In this document: positions 1 through 8,047 of the stretch, piece by piece
Position numbering within the stretch: the stretch's first letter is position 1
Layout: each line of letters begins with the position of its first letter
Translations under genes and position numbers: made by a program
Notes under the pieces: model-generated
The model's input: the letters and a program-made list of their open reading frames with translations, nothing else
The model's database searches: none
What the model was told of the DNA's origin: nothing
Origin: Pseudoalteromonas shioyasakiensis
GTDB lineage: Bacteria > Pseudomonadota > Gammaproteobacteria > Enterobacterales > Alteromonadaceae
DNA: 64,000 nt
NCBI RefSeq assembly: GCF_001550135.1
Contig: NZ_LRUE01000002.1
Span: 62,001 to 126,000, forward strand
Direction: 5' to 3'

Positions 1-368
1 CCCACAAATGGACGGAACTTATAAGTTGAGTCTAAAAAGTGGTACTGCGCTAAAAGTGTTGGTGGTAAATGTTTGATTTTCGCAATTTTGTTACCTGCTA
101 AACCACCTGCACCTTGAACATCATGACTAAAAGGTGTTGCTGCTACTAATTCAATTACCCAATTGTCATCAAGCGCATAATCTACAGTAATACCTAGCTG
201 AGTATCATCATCTGCACGTAGACCTAACGTTGGTGCTTCATTGATTTTTGAGCTGTCGTTATCAGGGTTTACATTAATTGCACCTACGTTCACGCTTAAG
301 TTTGCGTTTGCAACAGGAGAGAGTGCTAATAGTGAAGTAAGTAATGCAATGCTTAATTTAGTTTTCAT
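1..368 (-). CDS. ompW: OmpW family outer-membrane protein, 5' part only
   Basis: The minus strand reads from an ATG at 368 off the left edge of the window, giving about 122 N-terminal residues. Residues 1-22 form a signal peptide (KTK n-region, hydrophobic core, cleavage after VANA). The mature start NLSVNVGAINVNP, then TQLGITVDYALDDNWVIELVAA and the ATPFSHD stretch, match the first beta strands of OmpW, a small 8-stranded outer-membrane barrel implicated in uptake of hydrophobic compounds. The C-terminal half is outside the window, so completeness cannot be judged. An FNR-like box lies about 75 bp upstream of the start. Family assignment is from recognised sequence pattern, not a search. Confidence 0.88.
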   Translation of the reverse strand, partial: MKTKLSIALLTSLLALSPVANANLSVNVGAINVNPDNDSSKINEAPTLGLRADDDTQLGITVDYALDDNWVIELVAATPFSHDVQGAGGLAGNKIAKIKHLPPTLLAQYHFLDSTYKFRPFV

Positions 369-436
369 GTTGTTCTCCGCGAACTACTTGTCTTATTTGG
401 TTGAGGCTATTATTACTAACTTGAAGCGGACAAAAC

Positions 437-450
437 CTGTTCTAGATCAA
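437..450 (-). promoter_or_regulatory. FNR-like box upstream of ompW
   Basis: On the plus strand 437-450 reads CTGTTCTAGATCAA, which matches TTGAT-N4-ATCAA at 8 of 10 defined bases, with one arm perfect. Its centre is about 40 bp upstream of the start point expected from an AT-rich -10 (TAATAA, about 410-415 on the minus strand). That is the class II activator position. E. coli ompW is known to respond to FNR. A CRP-type site is a weaker alternative. Confidence 0.4.
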
Positions 451-602
451 AGTTTCAAAAATGTTTGAACTAAGTGAAGCCATTTATTGATTTAGATTAA
501 GTTTTTAAACAGGTACAGCAAAAAAAAGATTGACTCTTATTGACTCTATATTCAGTTACGGCTGGTAAACTAACGGTGTTATTTGCTTTTTAGGTGTTTT
601 TC

Positions 603-2021
603 ATGGCTGATCCTCAGCACTTATTTCTTCATGGCTCGATTTCAAAAGCGTTACTTAAATTAGGTATCCCGATCATCTTAATCAATATTTTGCAGTCTGC
701 TTATCAGTTGACCGATGCATTTTGGGTAGGGCGCTTAGGGGCAGAACAAGTGGCTGCCGTTTCTGTCAGTATGCCAGTTACCTTTTTAGTGATTGCTATT
801 GGCTCTGGTTTGGCAATGGCGGGCGCTATTTTATCCGCTCAATATATGGGAGCTGGTCAGCAAGATAAGGTAAACCATGTTGCTGCCCAAACTATGTTAA
901 TGGTGACAATTACCGCAACCATACTTGGTTTAATAGGCTATGTGCTTTCTCCTTACTTTTTGACTTTATTAGGTGTTGAAGATCAAGTGTTTGGTGATGC
1001 GCTTAAATTTATGCATGTATCTTTTATTGGCGTTGTGTTTGTATTTATTTATGCCATGTTTCAAGCCTTAATGCGTGGCATAGGACAAACCAAGGTACCG
1101 CTTTATATTGTAAGCGCTACTGTATTACTCAATTTTGTGCTCGACCCTTTACTGATTTTTGGTTTTGGTGACTTTGCTGGATTTGGCGTAATGGGGGCTG
1201 CACTAGCCACACTAATCACGCAAAGCTTAGCGGCTGCAATCGGGGTATGGGTGTTTTTACGAGGCCGTCACGGCATCCAACTGAAACTCTCTAGCTTTAA
1301 ACCAGACTGGCAATATATGAAACAAGCCTTCTTTTTAGGGGCTCCTGGCTCGGTTGAACTCTCTGCACGAGCTTTTGGTTTAATCATTATGTCGTTTTTG
1401 GTGGCAAGCTTTGGTACACATACCATTGCCTCTTATGGTGTTGGTTCTAATATTTTACAAATGGTGATGATCCCTGCAATGGGTCTTTCAATGGCTGTTT
1501 CAACCTTGGTTGGTCAAAACATGGGGGCGGGAAATCCACAGCGTGCAGCACAAATAACACGGTTAGCCTCGCTTTGGGGGTTACTAGGCCTAACATTAGT
1601 GGGCGTTGTAGCTTATCTGTTTGCTGAATACTTTGTGGCTTTTTTCATTCCTGATGATGAGTCTGTGATTGTCGGTGGTGCAGAGTTCATTCGCGTTATG
1701 TGTTTAACTTGGGGCGGAATAGGTGTACAGCTTTGTGTGGTTGCTGCATTTAGGTCTTCAGGAAACATGCTTAATGCAATGGTTGTGTCACTACTTTCGC
1801 AATGTGTTATTCAATTTCCTGCAGCGTATATTTTATCTAAGCATACCTCACTTGGACCACAGGGCATATGGTATTCCTTTGCTATTACAAATGTGCTTGT
1901 GGCGATCATTACTTATCTTTGGTTCGCAGCTGGTCGTTGGCAACGAACACAATTAACCAAAGAAGACAAAGACATTGCCAAGGTAACCCAAGAAACCCTC
2001 ATCGAAGAAGGAAATCATTAA
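603..2021 (+). CDS. MATE family multidrug/Na+ efflux transporter
   Basis: A 472-residue polytopic inner-membrane protein with about twelve hydrophobic segments in two homologous halves, as expected for MatE-domain cation/drug antiporters. The first helix region (GIPIILINILQSAYQLTDAFWVGRLG) and the later LSMAVSTLVGQNMGAG stretch are typical of the NorM/DinF-like branch. Exported substrates cannot be told from sequence. A GTG at 594 could extend the frame by three residues, but the AGG at 592-594 is well placed to serve ATG 603, so that start is preferred. The tail after the last helix is charged and cytoplasmic. The gene is followed by dapE after 70 bp and looks independently expressed. Confidence 0.9.
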   Translation: MADPQHLFLHGSISKALLKLGIPIILINILQSAYQLTDAFWVGRLGAEQVAAVSVSMPVTFLVIAIGSGLAMAGAILSAQYMGAGQQDKVNHVAAQTMLMVTITATILGLIGYVLSPYFLTLLGVEDQVFGDALKFMHVSFIGVVFVFIYAMFQALMRGIGQTKVPLYIVSATVLLNFVLDPLLIFGFGDFAGFGVMGAALATLITQSLAAAIGVWVFLRGRHGIQLKLSSFKPDWQYMKQAFFLGAPGSVELSARAFGLIIMSFLVASFGTHTIASYGVGSNILQMVMIPAMGLSMAVSTLVGQNMGAGNPQRAAQITRLASLWGLLGLTLVGVVAYLFAEYFVAFFIPDDESVIVGGAEFIRVMCLTWGGIGVQLCVVAAFRSSGNMLNAMVVSLLSQCVIQFPAAYILSKHTSLGPQGIWYSFAITNVLVAIITYLWFAAGRWQRTQLTKEDKDIAKVTQETLIEEGNH

Positions 2022-2091
2022 TTTAAGTTTCACACTGTGGTCATAAACTCTCGTTGTAATAACCTAAGCTTTCTAACTGACTAGGGTTATT

Positions 2092-3270
2092 ATGAGTTTG
2101 GTATCAAATGCAGAGTTAGCAACGCACCTTTCGGTGCAATCTGAGGTGGTTGAAACATTACAAACCTTGCTCCGATTTAAATCGGTAACGCCCGCTCAAG
2201 CTGGTGCAATTGATTGGCTTGAAGGTAACTTAAGCCAGCTCGGCTTTGACTGTGAAGTATTTAGCTTTAATCATGTTACTAATTTAATTGCTAAAATCAC
2301 CTTTGGTGAAGGCCCTATCGTTGCTTTTTCTGGTCATATTGATGTGGTCCCTGCTGCAAAAGGTGATTGGCGAGTTGATCCTTTTAGTGGCGAGATAGTC
2401 GATGGCAGTGTCTATGGCCGCGGCGCAGCAGATATGAAAGGCGGTGTTGCAGCTATGCTTTGCGCAACAAAACGCTTTTTAGCGCAAAAGAGCAATAAAC
2501 GCGGCACATTTTACTGGTTAATAACCTCAGATGAAGAGGGCGAGGCTGAATACGGTTCATTATTGATTGCTGAGCGTCTAGCCAAACAAGGTGTTGTGCT
2601 TGATGGTTGCCTAGTTGGCGAGCCGACGAGTCATTTGCATGTGGGTGATACTATTAAAAATGGCAGAAGAGGCGCTTTGTCTGCACGATTATCTATTCAA
2701 GGTAAAGCAGGGCATGTTGCCTATCCTGAAAACACCTTAAACGCAGCGCATTTAAGTGCAGAGGTTGTGAAGCGCCTAACGGCAATTAGCTGGCACAAAG
2801 ATGAAGCCAGTTCGGCTACAACACTGCAAGTGACCGGAATAAATATAGCTAATGTGGTCGATAATCTTGTTCCTGCTCAATGTGAGATCACGTTTAACGT
2901 GCGTTATAGTCATGGCTATAAAAGTAAAGACGTTAAAGAAGAAATTCAGTTTGCATTGGCAGATTTAGCATCGCAGCTAACGCTTGTTTGGGAACGCCCA
3001 TGCGAATCATTTTATACCCTGCATCAAGCCAGCAATTGCTTATTGCAGCAGCTTGAACAAGCTGTGCATGAAATCACGGGCAGCTTTCCTATGCTTAGTA
3101 CCAGTGGTGGCACATCAGATGGTCGCTTTTTTGCTAATGAGCACACGCAAGTGATTGAATGTGGCGTGCGAAACCATACCATTCATCAAGTTAATGAGCA
3201 TGTTCCTATCGCAGATTTAAAAACTATTGAGCAAATATATTTAGCTGCACTTAGAAATATCTTTAATTAA
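2092..3270 (+). CDS. dapE: Succinyl-diaminopimelate desuccinylase, M20 metallohydrolase
   Basis: A 392-residue cytoplasmic dizinc hydrolase that releases succinate from N-succinyl-LL-2,6-diaminopimelate in lysine and peptidoglycan precursor synthesis. Visible active-site elements: the GHIDVVP motif (H82, D84), GRGAADMKGG (D114), the DEEG motif with catalytic E148 and ligand E149, and the C-terminal NHTIHQVNE histidine motif. The central GHVAYPENTLNA segment is the dimerisation-domain signature. Length is slightly above the usual 375, mostly from the N-terminus. ATG 2092 has an AGGG five bases upstream. ArgE/CPG2-like M20 peptidases are related, but the motif wording fits DapE best. It ends at a strong bidirectional terminator. 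Confidence 0.87.
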   Translation: MSLVSNAELATHLSVQSEVVETLQTLLRFKSVTPAQAGAIDWLEGNLSQLGFDCEVFSFNHVTNLIAKITFGEGPIVAFSGHIDVVPAAKGDWRVDPFSGEIVDGSVYGRGAADMKGGVAAMLCATKRFLAQKSNKRGTFYWLITSDEEGEAEYGSLLIAERLAKQGVVLDGCLVGEPTSHLHVGDTIKNGRRGALSARLSIQGKAGHVAYPENTLNAAHLSAEVVKRLTAISWHKDEASSATTLQVTGINIANVVDNLVPAQCEITFNVRYSHGYKSKDVKEEIQFALADLASQLTLVWERPCESFYTLHQASNCLLQQLEQAVHEITGSFPMLSTSGGTSDGRFFANEHTQVIECGVRNHTIHQVNEHVPIADLKTIEQIYLAALRNIFN

Positions 3271-3274
3271 AAAG

Positions 3275-3303
3275 AAAAAGCCGGCGAGCGTGCCGGCTTT
3301 TTT
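3275..3303. terminator. Bidirectional intrinsic terminator, dapE / acyltransferase
   Basis: GCCGGC and GCCGGC arms flank a six-base loop, extended by an A tract on the left and a T tract on the right. The hairpin therefore has a U-tail on both strands and serves the convergent genes on either side. Confidence 0.9.
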
Positions 3304-3319
3304 AGCTATTTTATAACGA

Positions 3320-5038
3320 CTATTCGCGTGTCTGTCCTAAGTATCGTTTGGCTTTACTCGCTTTCACTTTATCTAAGTCGACAAGCACTAAACCATCAAT
3401 GCAGTTATTAAACTCAGGATCGATGCTAAAACTTAAAAACTGTACGCCACCAGGTTCGCAAAGCTCCGTGTATTGTTTGAATAAGGTAGGGACTTGAGCG
3501 CCAATATTGGCAAGTACATGCTTAAGTTCAACAAAGTCTTCTTTAATGTCATCCCCAGCAAATAGCTGAGCACATTGTTCTTTTTGTGATTCGGTATGGC
3601 GATATTCATTATTGGGGATAGCTAACACTTGTTTAGCACCATAATAATGCTGGTAATAATGAACGAGTAGTGATTTAGCTTGCTCGGGGAGTGCGTTAGA
3701 TACGCTAACTGCGCCAAACAAATAGCGGTATTGCGGGTAGCGGTTCACAAATGCGCCAATGCCAAACCACAAATAGTCTAGGCTCTTTCTACCCCAGTAT
3801 TTGGGCTGCACAAAGCTGCGACCGAGCTCAATGCCCTTTTCAAAATACGGCGCCATATCATCGCTGTAGCTAAATAGGCTATCGGTATATAAACCTTTGC
3901 GGCCATGTTTTTCTATAATGTCTTGTGCGCAGGCAAGTCGGTATGCGCCAACTAGTTCAAGTTGCTTAGCATCCCACAGTACAAGGTGTTGATAGTCCAT
4001 GTCGTATTTATCTATATCTCGGCGTTTGCCACTGCCTTCACCGACTGCCCGAAACGCAATTTCACGTAGTCGCCCCAGTTCACGGAAAATCGGTGAGCTA
4101 CCACAGTATTGATATAAGTAAATTTTCATACCATCAGAGGTTTCTCCCAATAACTCACACTCTTCAATGGCTTTTTTAAGGTCTTTCGTTGCTTCTGGGC
4201 TGGCAATGGGGGTTTGCGTTTTTAACGGCAGCGGTTTTTTAGTGATAAGTCGATACAACTGCTTTCTTATCAGCTGAGCTATTTCTTTGTCTTTTAAATT
4301 CTCGATTAAATATGACTCAGGTGGGATGGACGCGCCAATTTCAAACTCTAATGATTTTTGTCGCTGTTTGAACATCTCTTTGACTAACAACAAACTGGCT
4401 AAGGGTTTGTAGATCATTGAGGTGCCGTAGAATAATGGGCTGTTTTTCGCTTTAATGTAAATTGGCAAAATAGGTGCGTTGGCTTTCTTTGCCATACGTA
4501 AAAAGCCAGTATTCCATTTACAGTCTTTAATACCCGTTGGACTTAAGCGTGACACCTCTCCAGCAGGAAAGATTAATAACGCACCGTCTGATTTTAAATG
4601 CTGTTGGATATTAGCCAGCTCTTTCTTTTTGCTTGTACCAGAGAGGTTATCAACGGGTAAGAGTAATGAGTGCATCGGAGTGATTGACATCAGCATGCGG
4701 TTTGCAACGACTTTTAAGTCAGGGCGCACACTTGATAAGACTTTTATTAGCGCTAATGCATCAAGAGAACCGATAGGGTGGTTAGCGACAATGACGACAT
4801 TACCTTCACTAGGAATATGTTCCATTTGCTTTGGCTTGTAGCGCGTGTCAAAGTCTAGCTCATCAAGTACTTGCTCTACAAACTCAAGTCCTTGTAAGTG
4901 TGGGTATGCATCACCAAAGGCAACAAACTCTTGCTCATGTAATAAATAACCCAGACCTTTCTTTACTAAGCCTTTTACTTTTGGTGAATTTTCTAACTGT
5001 GGTAAATTTGCTTCTATTACTTTATCAACACTGATCAT
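3320..5038 (-). CDS. Two-domain acyltransferase, OlsF-like (PlsC-type O-acyltransferase + GNAT-like N-acyltransferase)
   Basis: 572 residues. Residues about 75-250 are a PlsC-type lysophospholipid acyltransferase domain: the NHPIGSLD motif (H87, D93), the FPAGE motif at 157-161 and a PILPIY segment. Residues about 310-540 resemble OlsB/hemolysin-type N-acyltransferases (REIAFRAVGEGSG, ELGRSFVQPKYWG, LWFGIGAFV). This order matches OlsF, the known bifunctional enzyme that makes ornithine lipids by first N-acylating ornithine and then O-acylating lyso-ornithine lipid. Substrate is inferred, and a different amine acceptor is possible. An in-frame ATG at 5053 exists, but GAGG sits five bases before ATG 5038, so that start was chosen. 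The gene stands alone with its own terminator. A membrane-surface location is expected. Confidence 0.72.
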   Translation of the reverse strand: MISVDKVIEANLPQLENSPKVKGLVKKGLGYLLHEQEFVAFGDAYPHLQGLEFVEQVLDELDFDTRYKPKQMEHIPSEGNVVIVANHPIGSLDALALIKVLSSVRPDLKVVANRMLMSITPMHSLLLPVDNLSGTSKKKELANIQQHLKSDGALLIFPAGEVSRLSPTGIKDCKWNTGFLRMAKKANAPILPIYIKAKNSPLFYGTSMIYKPLASLLLVKEMFKQRQKSLEFEIGASIPPESYLIENLKDKEIAQLIRKQLYRLITKKPLPLKTQTPIASPEATKDLKKAIEECELLGETSDGMKIYLYQYCGSSPIFRELGRLREIAFRAVGEGSGKRRDIDKYDMDYQHLVLWDAKQLELVGAYRLACAQDIIEKHGRKGLYTDSLFSYSDDMAPYFEKGIELGRSFVQPKYWGRKSLDYLWFGIGAFVNRYPQYRYLFGAVSVSNALPEQAKSLLVHYYQHYYGAKQVLAIPNNEYRHTESQKEQCAQLFAGDDIKEDFVELKHVLANIGAQVPTLFKQYTELCEPGGVQFLSFSIDPEFNNCIDGLVLVDLDKVKASKAKRYLGQTRE

Positions 5039-5161
5039 ACAAACCTCAAACATAAACGCATTCAGCGATGAGGTTAGGGTAAGAGTTCGCTGTGACAGTT
5101 AGGTTGCAGTTGTGTGACTTTTTAAAGAGCGCTTCGAGTACGAGGCAAAATGGAGAAGACA

Positions 5162-6082
5162 ATGATTTTACTTGTAGCTGTAACAGGCCGAGATTGCAGC
5201 CAATTAATTGCTCGATTACAAGCGTTATTACCAGAGGTTGACGTGCAGCTCTGGTCTGAATGCACCGACTACGAAGCTGTAGAGTTTGTACTGGCTTGGA
5301 ATGCCCCTGCTGATTTATGGCCTAAGCTAGTAAATTTAAAAGCAGTTTCTTCATTTGGTGCAGGCGTTGATAGCATCGACTTAACGAAGATAGCTGCACA
5401 TGTCCCCGTTGTTAGAATTGTTGATGATAATCTTGCAAATGATATGGCAGAGTACGTGTTGACCCATGTGTTGGCACACAAGCTGAGACTCAAAGAATAT
5501 TATTTAAAACAATCAGCCAGTACTTGGAAGCCAAAGCGAGCGTATTCACATCAACATGTGGGTATTTTGGGTTATGGTGAACTAGGTAAAGCCTGTGCTA
5601 AGCGTTTACTCGCAAATGGCTTTAGAGTGAGTGCTTGGTCTAATAGTGAAAAACACGATGCTGAAGTAAGTACCTATTACACACAGCAGGGATTAGATGA
5701 CATGCTTGGTCAAATTGATTATCTCGTGTGCTTGCTGCCACTTAACCAACACACTCAGGGTATCATTAACAAATCACTGCTAAGTAAATTGCAAAATCAT
5801 GCGGTGCTTATTAATGTTGCCAGAGGCAAGCATGTTGTCGATGAAGACTTGCTTGAAGCACTTGATAGTGAGCAATTACGTGGCGCTACCCTTGATGTGT
5901 TCAGCGAAGAGCCTTTACCTAAGGTGCATCCTTATTGGTCTCATGAAAAGGTGACCTTAACACCTCACTGTGCTGCATTGTCAGATTTAGAGACTGTGAC
6001 GCTGCAAATCGCGGGTAATGTCAAAAGATTAATTGAAGGTGAAAGTCTAATAAATCAGGTTGATAGAACAAAAGGTTATTGA
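5162..6082 (+). CDS. D-2-hydroxyacid dehydrogenase, glyoxylate/hydroxypyruvate reductase A-like
   Basis: 306 residues from ATG 5162. The alternative ATG 5150, with its own GAGG, would add MEKT. It has the two-domain D-2-hydroxyacid dehydrogenase fold: a Rossmann motif GYGELG, the catalytic arginine in INVARGKHV, the glutamate in DVFSEEPLP and the histidine in TPHCAA (R225, E254, H273 in the longer numbering). The short N-terminal substrate domain and the VSSFGAGVDSI segment fit the GhrA branch, which reduces glyoxylate and hydroxypyruvate with NADPH. Substrate remains inferred. The promoter for the following microprotein overlaps the stop codon. Confidence 0.8.
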   Translation: MILLVAVTGRDCSQLIARLQALLPEVDVQLWSECTDYEAVEFVLAWNAPADLWPKLVNLKAVSSFGAGVDSIDLTKIAAHVPVVRIVDDNLANDMAEYVLTHVLAHKLRLKEYYLKQSASTWKPKRAYSHQHVGILGYGELGKACAKRLLANGFRVSAWSNSEKHDAEVSTYYTQQGLDDMLGQIDYLVCLLPLNQHTQGIINKSLLSKLQNHAVLINVARGKHVVDEDLLEALDSEQLRGATLDVFSEEPLPKVHPYWSHEKVTLTPHCAALSDLETVTLQIAGNVKRLIEGESLINQVDRTKGY

Positions 6083-6107
6083 CACATTACAAATTAGTTT
6101 AATATAC
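6079..6107 (+). promoter_or_regulatory. Candidate sigma-70 promoter for the 44-residue microprotein
   Basis: A perfect TTGACA at 6079-6084 is followed after 17 bp by ATATAC. The element overlaps the stop codon of the upstream dehydrogenase gene. A second weaker pair (TTGTTA 6111-6116, TATGCT 6133-6138, 16 bp apart) lies just downstream. Confidence 0.5.
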
Positions 6108-6179
6108 ACCTTGTTAACATCTGTAACTTTGCTATGCTGTTGTTGCTCAATAAAAAAACAATAATAAAAAAGAGGCGTT

Positions 6180-6314
6180 ATGAAATCTAATCAAGGTGGA
6201 GCTAAATTTAGTCTAGTCGTAGTGTCAGTAATTGTTCTTGGTGTTTCAGCATGGTTTAATCAAGCGAATGCGTCGGAGCAGCCAGCTCAGGCTATTGAAG
6301 TTAGCCAATCATAA
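6180..6314 (+). CDS. 44-residue microprotein with signal-peptide or signal-anchor character
   Basis: ATG 6180 follows AGAGGCGTT, a good Shine-Dalgarno. The frame encodes MKSNQGGAK, a hydrophobic stretch of about 17 residues (FSLVVVSVIVLGVSAWF), then NQANA and a 13-residue polar tail SEQPAQAIEVSQS. The layout is that of a Sec signal peptide with a plausible ANA|S cleavage site, which would release only a 13-residue peptide. If uncleaved, it would be a single-pass inner-membrane protein. It has its own promoter-like element and a hairpin 20 bp after the stop, so it looks like a real monocistronic gene. I do not recognise a family. Function unknown. Confidence 0.6.
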   Translation: MKSNQGGAKFSLVVVSVIVLGVSAWFNQANASEQPAQAIEVSQS

Positions 6315-6335
6315 CCAACCAATCACAGTTAATAT

Positions 6336-6359
6336 GTGCAGCATGTTTTTATGCTGCAC
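6336..6359 (+). terminator. Hairpin after the microprotein gene
   Basis: GTGCAGCAT and ATGCTGCAC form a perfect 9-bp stem with a six-base, T-rich loop. The downstream tail (TTCAATC) is only weakly U-rich, so termination may be inefficient. It lies between the plus-strand microprotein and the convergent smrA. Confidence 0.5.
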
Positions 6360-6376
6360 TTCAATCACTTATTCTA

Positions 6377-6958
6377 TTAACTTCTTTTTGAATGGATTTC
6401 TCTGTTCTCGTGTTTCTTCTCGTCTGACTTTTTAATCATCACATACGTCGCACCGCTACCACCATGATGCTTAAGGGCGCTATGAAAGGCTAAAACCGCT
6501 GGAATTTCTTGCAGCCACTTATTGGTATAGCTCTTTAAAATACCCGGCTGTGATTTATTTTTGATACCAATACCATGGCGAATTAGTACGACACGAATAT
6601 TTCGTTTATGGCAGTCATCAATAAAATTAAAAAGCGTACTGCGCGCTCGCTGAAGAGGCTGACCATGCAAATCAAGCGTGGCATCGAGTTGATATTTAGC
6701 TAAACGCAGATTTTTATATACTTGGCCTTGTACGCCATCTTTTTTAAATGCCAATATGGCATGAGGATCTAACAGCTCAACGAATTCAGTACGTAAATAG
6801 TTTTCATCAATTGCTAAATCACACTCAGCTGCTTTACGTTTTTCTTGTTGCGCTAAAGAAGGGCCCTGTTTCGTAGAATCAAATTGAACAGTGTCATGCT
6901 TAAGAGGTTTTACGTCTTCCATTGATGAGAGAAATAAGTCGAAGTCGTTAAATGACAT
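6377..6958 (-). CDS. smrA: Smr-domain DNA endonuclease
   Basis: 193 residues. The C-terminal half is a Smr (small MutS-related) domain: LDLHG at 95-99, RHGIG at 127-131 and HGGSGATYV at 165-173. These are the nucleic-acid-binding and catalytic loops of this endonuclease family. The N-terminal 90 residues (polar, with FDLFLSSMEDVKPL) match the stand-alone SmrA/YdaL type of gammaproteobacteria rather than MutS2. Biological role in E. coli relatives is poorly defined, with nicking endonuclease activity reported for the domain. ATG 6958 is preceded by GGAGG at a six-base spacing. No operon partner is evident. Confidence 0.85.
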   Translation of the reverse strand: MSFNDFDLFLSSMEDVKPLKHDTVQFDSTKQGPSLAQQEKRKAAECDLAIDENYLRTEFVELLDPHAILAFKKDGVQGQVYKNLRLAKYQLDATLDLHGQPLQRARSTLFNFIDDCHKRNIRVVLIRHGIGIKNKSQPGILKSYTNKWLQEIPAVLAFHSALKHHGGSGATYVMIKKSDEKKHENREIHSKRS

Positions 6959-7021
6959 AAGGTACCTCCAAATTATCTATATACGCCGTTTATGGTATCT
7001 CAGTTCAATCATTTTGTAAGT

Positions 7022-7053
7022 AAAAAAAAGCCCAAGCAGAGGGCTGCTTGGGC
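7022..7053 (-). terminator. Intrinsic terminator for the minus-strand gene at 7107-7352
   Basis: A perfect 10-bp stem GCCCAAGCAG / CTGCTTGGGC with an AGGG loop. The run of eight A on the plus-strand left side becomes a U-tail in the minus direction. Confidence 0.85.
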
Positions 7054-7106
7054 ATAAAAGCTGATAGATGCGATAGCCTATTCTATCAATTTATCTTAGG
7101 AGAAGA

Positions 7107-7352
7107 TTAACCTTGATTGATATTCAATTGGCCAAATGTGTAGACCTTGAATAAATAAAATGTGTTGATCAACACCAAGCTCATATTTGAGATAACGCTT
7201 GATGACATCAGATCTAAACTAAACGATAAAAATAATAAACTACACGCGCTAATCGCTGCAAAACGAAGTAATGTAAGCTGGTTAATAAAAAATGCACCTA
7301 GTCCTAGTGCAAGTAACGTTAAGTTTAAAAGCCAATCTAGCTCGTTTAGCAT
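7107..7352 (-). CDS. Small membrane protein of unknown function
   Basis: 81 residues from ATG 7352. The frame can be extended to a TTG at 7424, but neither start has a clear Shine-Dalgarno. The protein is almost entirely hydrophobic, with three likely helices (LLNLTLLALGLGAFFI, LRFAAISACSLLFLSF, SNMSLVLINTFYLFKVY) and short polar ends. The pattern of an N-[TLI]-xYL segment in the last helix recalls short YgjV-like inner-membrane proteins, but that is only a weak impression. It is followed by a strong terminator, which supports it being a transcribed gene. Confidence 0.55.
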   Translation of the reverse strand: MLNELDWLLNLTLLALGLGAFFINQLTLLRFAAISACSLLFLSFSLDLMSSSVISNMSLVLINTFYLFKVYTFGQLNINQG

Positions 7353-7452
7353 GGTCGTATCTGATCGTGTCTGTGTTGAAAAAGGAGCGCCATTATGGTG
7401 ATCTTTTACACAGCTTTCAACCAAGTAATTTTAAATTTTCGGATTAGATTTT

Positions 7453-7896
7453 TTAATCCATTATTAGCTTTTTCATGGCAGCAAAAAAACCACTTTGCTC
7501 TGTCACGCGATACTTCTGGCAGGTATCTGGTTTGCGCTTATCCTGGCACAGATAAATAATGTTGCGGCTTAGGTCTGCACGGGGGCTGAGGGTTGAATCA
7601 AATAAGTTTGCACCATAACCAAAAACCCCTGGCCAAAATACACTTTGCGAGACCATACCTAGCTTTTCATAAGTGATTAACACAGGTTTGGGCGTAATTA
7701 GCAGAATTAATACAACTGCTGCGAGCGCATACCAGCGTGTTTTACTTTTTTTAAGTTCGACTTCAGGAACGCTTTGCTGCGCAGCTTGTGCACGCGCTTG
7801 TTGCTGGGGGGCGGGTCTTTGGCGCTTTGCTTGTGTTGGTTTTTTTCGTGCAGGTGTTTTACCAAGCAAAGATTGTTTTTTTATTTTATTAGACAT
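7453..7896 (-). CDS. Single-pass membrane protein of unknown function with basic Q/A-rich N-terminus
   Basis: 147 residues. Residues 1-54 are very basic and low in complexity (KKQSLLGKTPARKKP, QRPAPQQQARAQAAQQ) and should be cytoplasmic or nucleic-acid or phospholipid facing. One transmembrane helix spans about 55-72 (WYALAAVVLILLITPKPVL). The outer part of about 75 residues has two cysteines (YLCQDKRKPDTCQ) that could form a disulfide. I do not recognise the family. ATG 7896 is the only upstream methionine. It lies 28 bp upstream of the TTG-extended frame of the next small membrane protein on the same strand, so the two could be cotranscribed. Confidence 0.65.
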   Translation of the reverse strand: MSNKIKKQSLLGKTPARKKPTQAKRQRPAPQQQARAQAAQQSVPEVELKKSKTRWYALAAVVLILLITPKPVLITYEKLGMVSQSVFWPGVFGYGANLFDSTLSPRADLSRNIIYLCQDKRKPDTCQKYRVTEQSGFFAAMKKLIMD

Positions 7897-8047
7897 AAAG
7901 CTTATCTGGCCTTTTAAACATAGGTCTCTATAATGAGATTATAACGAAGTTTTTGATATAATAGTCAAATTCAAATCACTTATAGCTTAAATGCGTTACA
8001 CTCTACAGTGCAATGAGTGTTTATCTTCATAGTTTAAGAGGAATAGT

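Noticed and set aside
530..545. Two TTGACT hexamers 10 bp apart before the MATE gene as tandem -35 elements
   Set aside because: No suitable -10 at 16-18 bp from either hexamer.
3320..5038. Alternative reading of the OlsF-like protein as two separate genes fused by a sequencing error
   Set aside because: The frame is continuous with a sensible linker, and the same two-domain order is known in OlsF.
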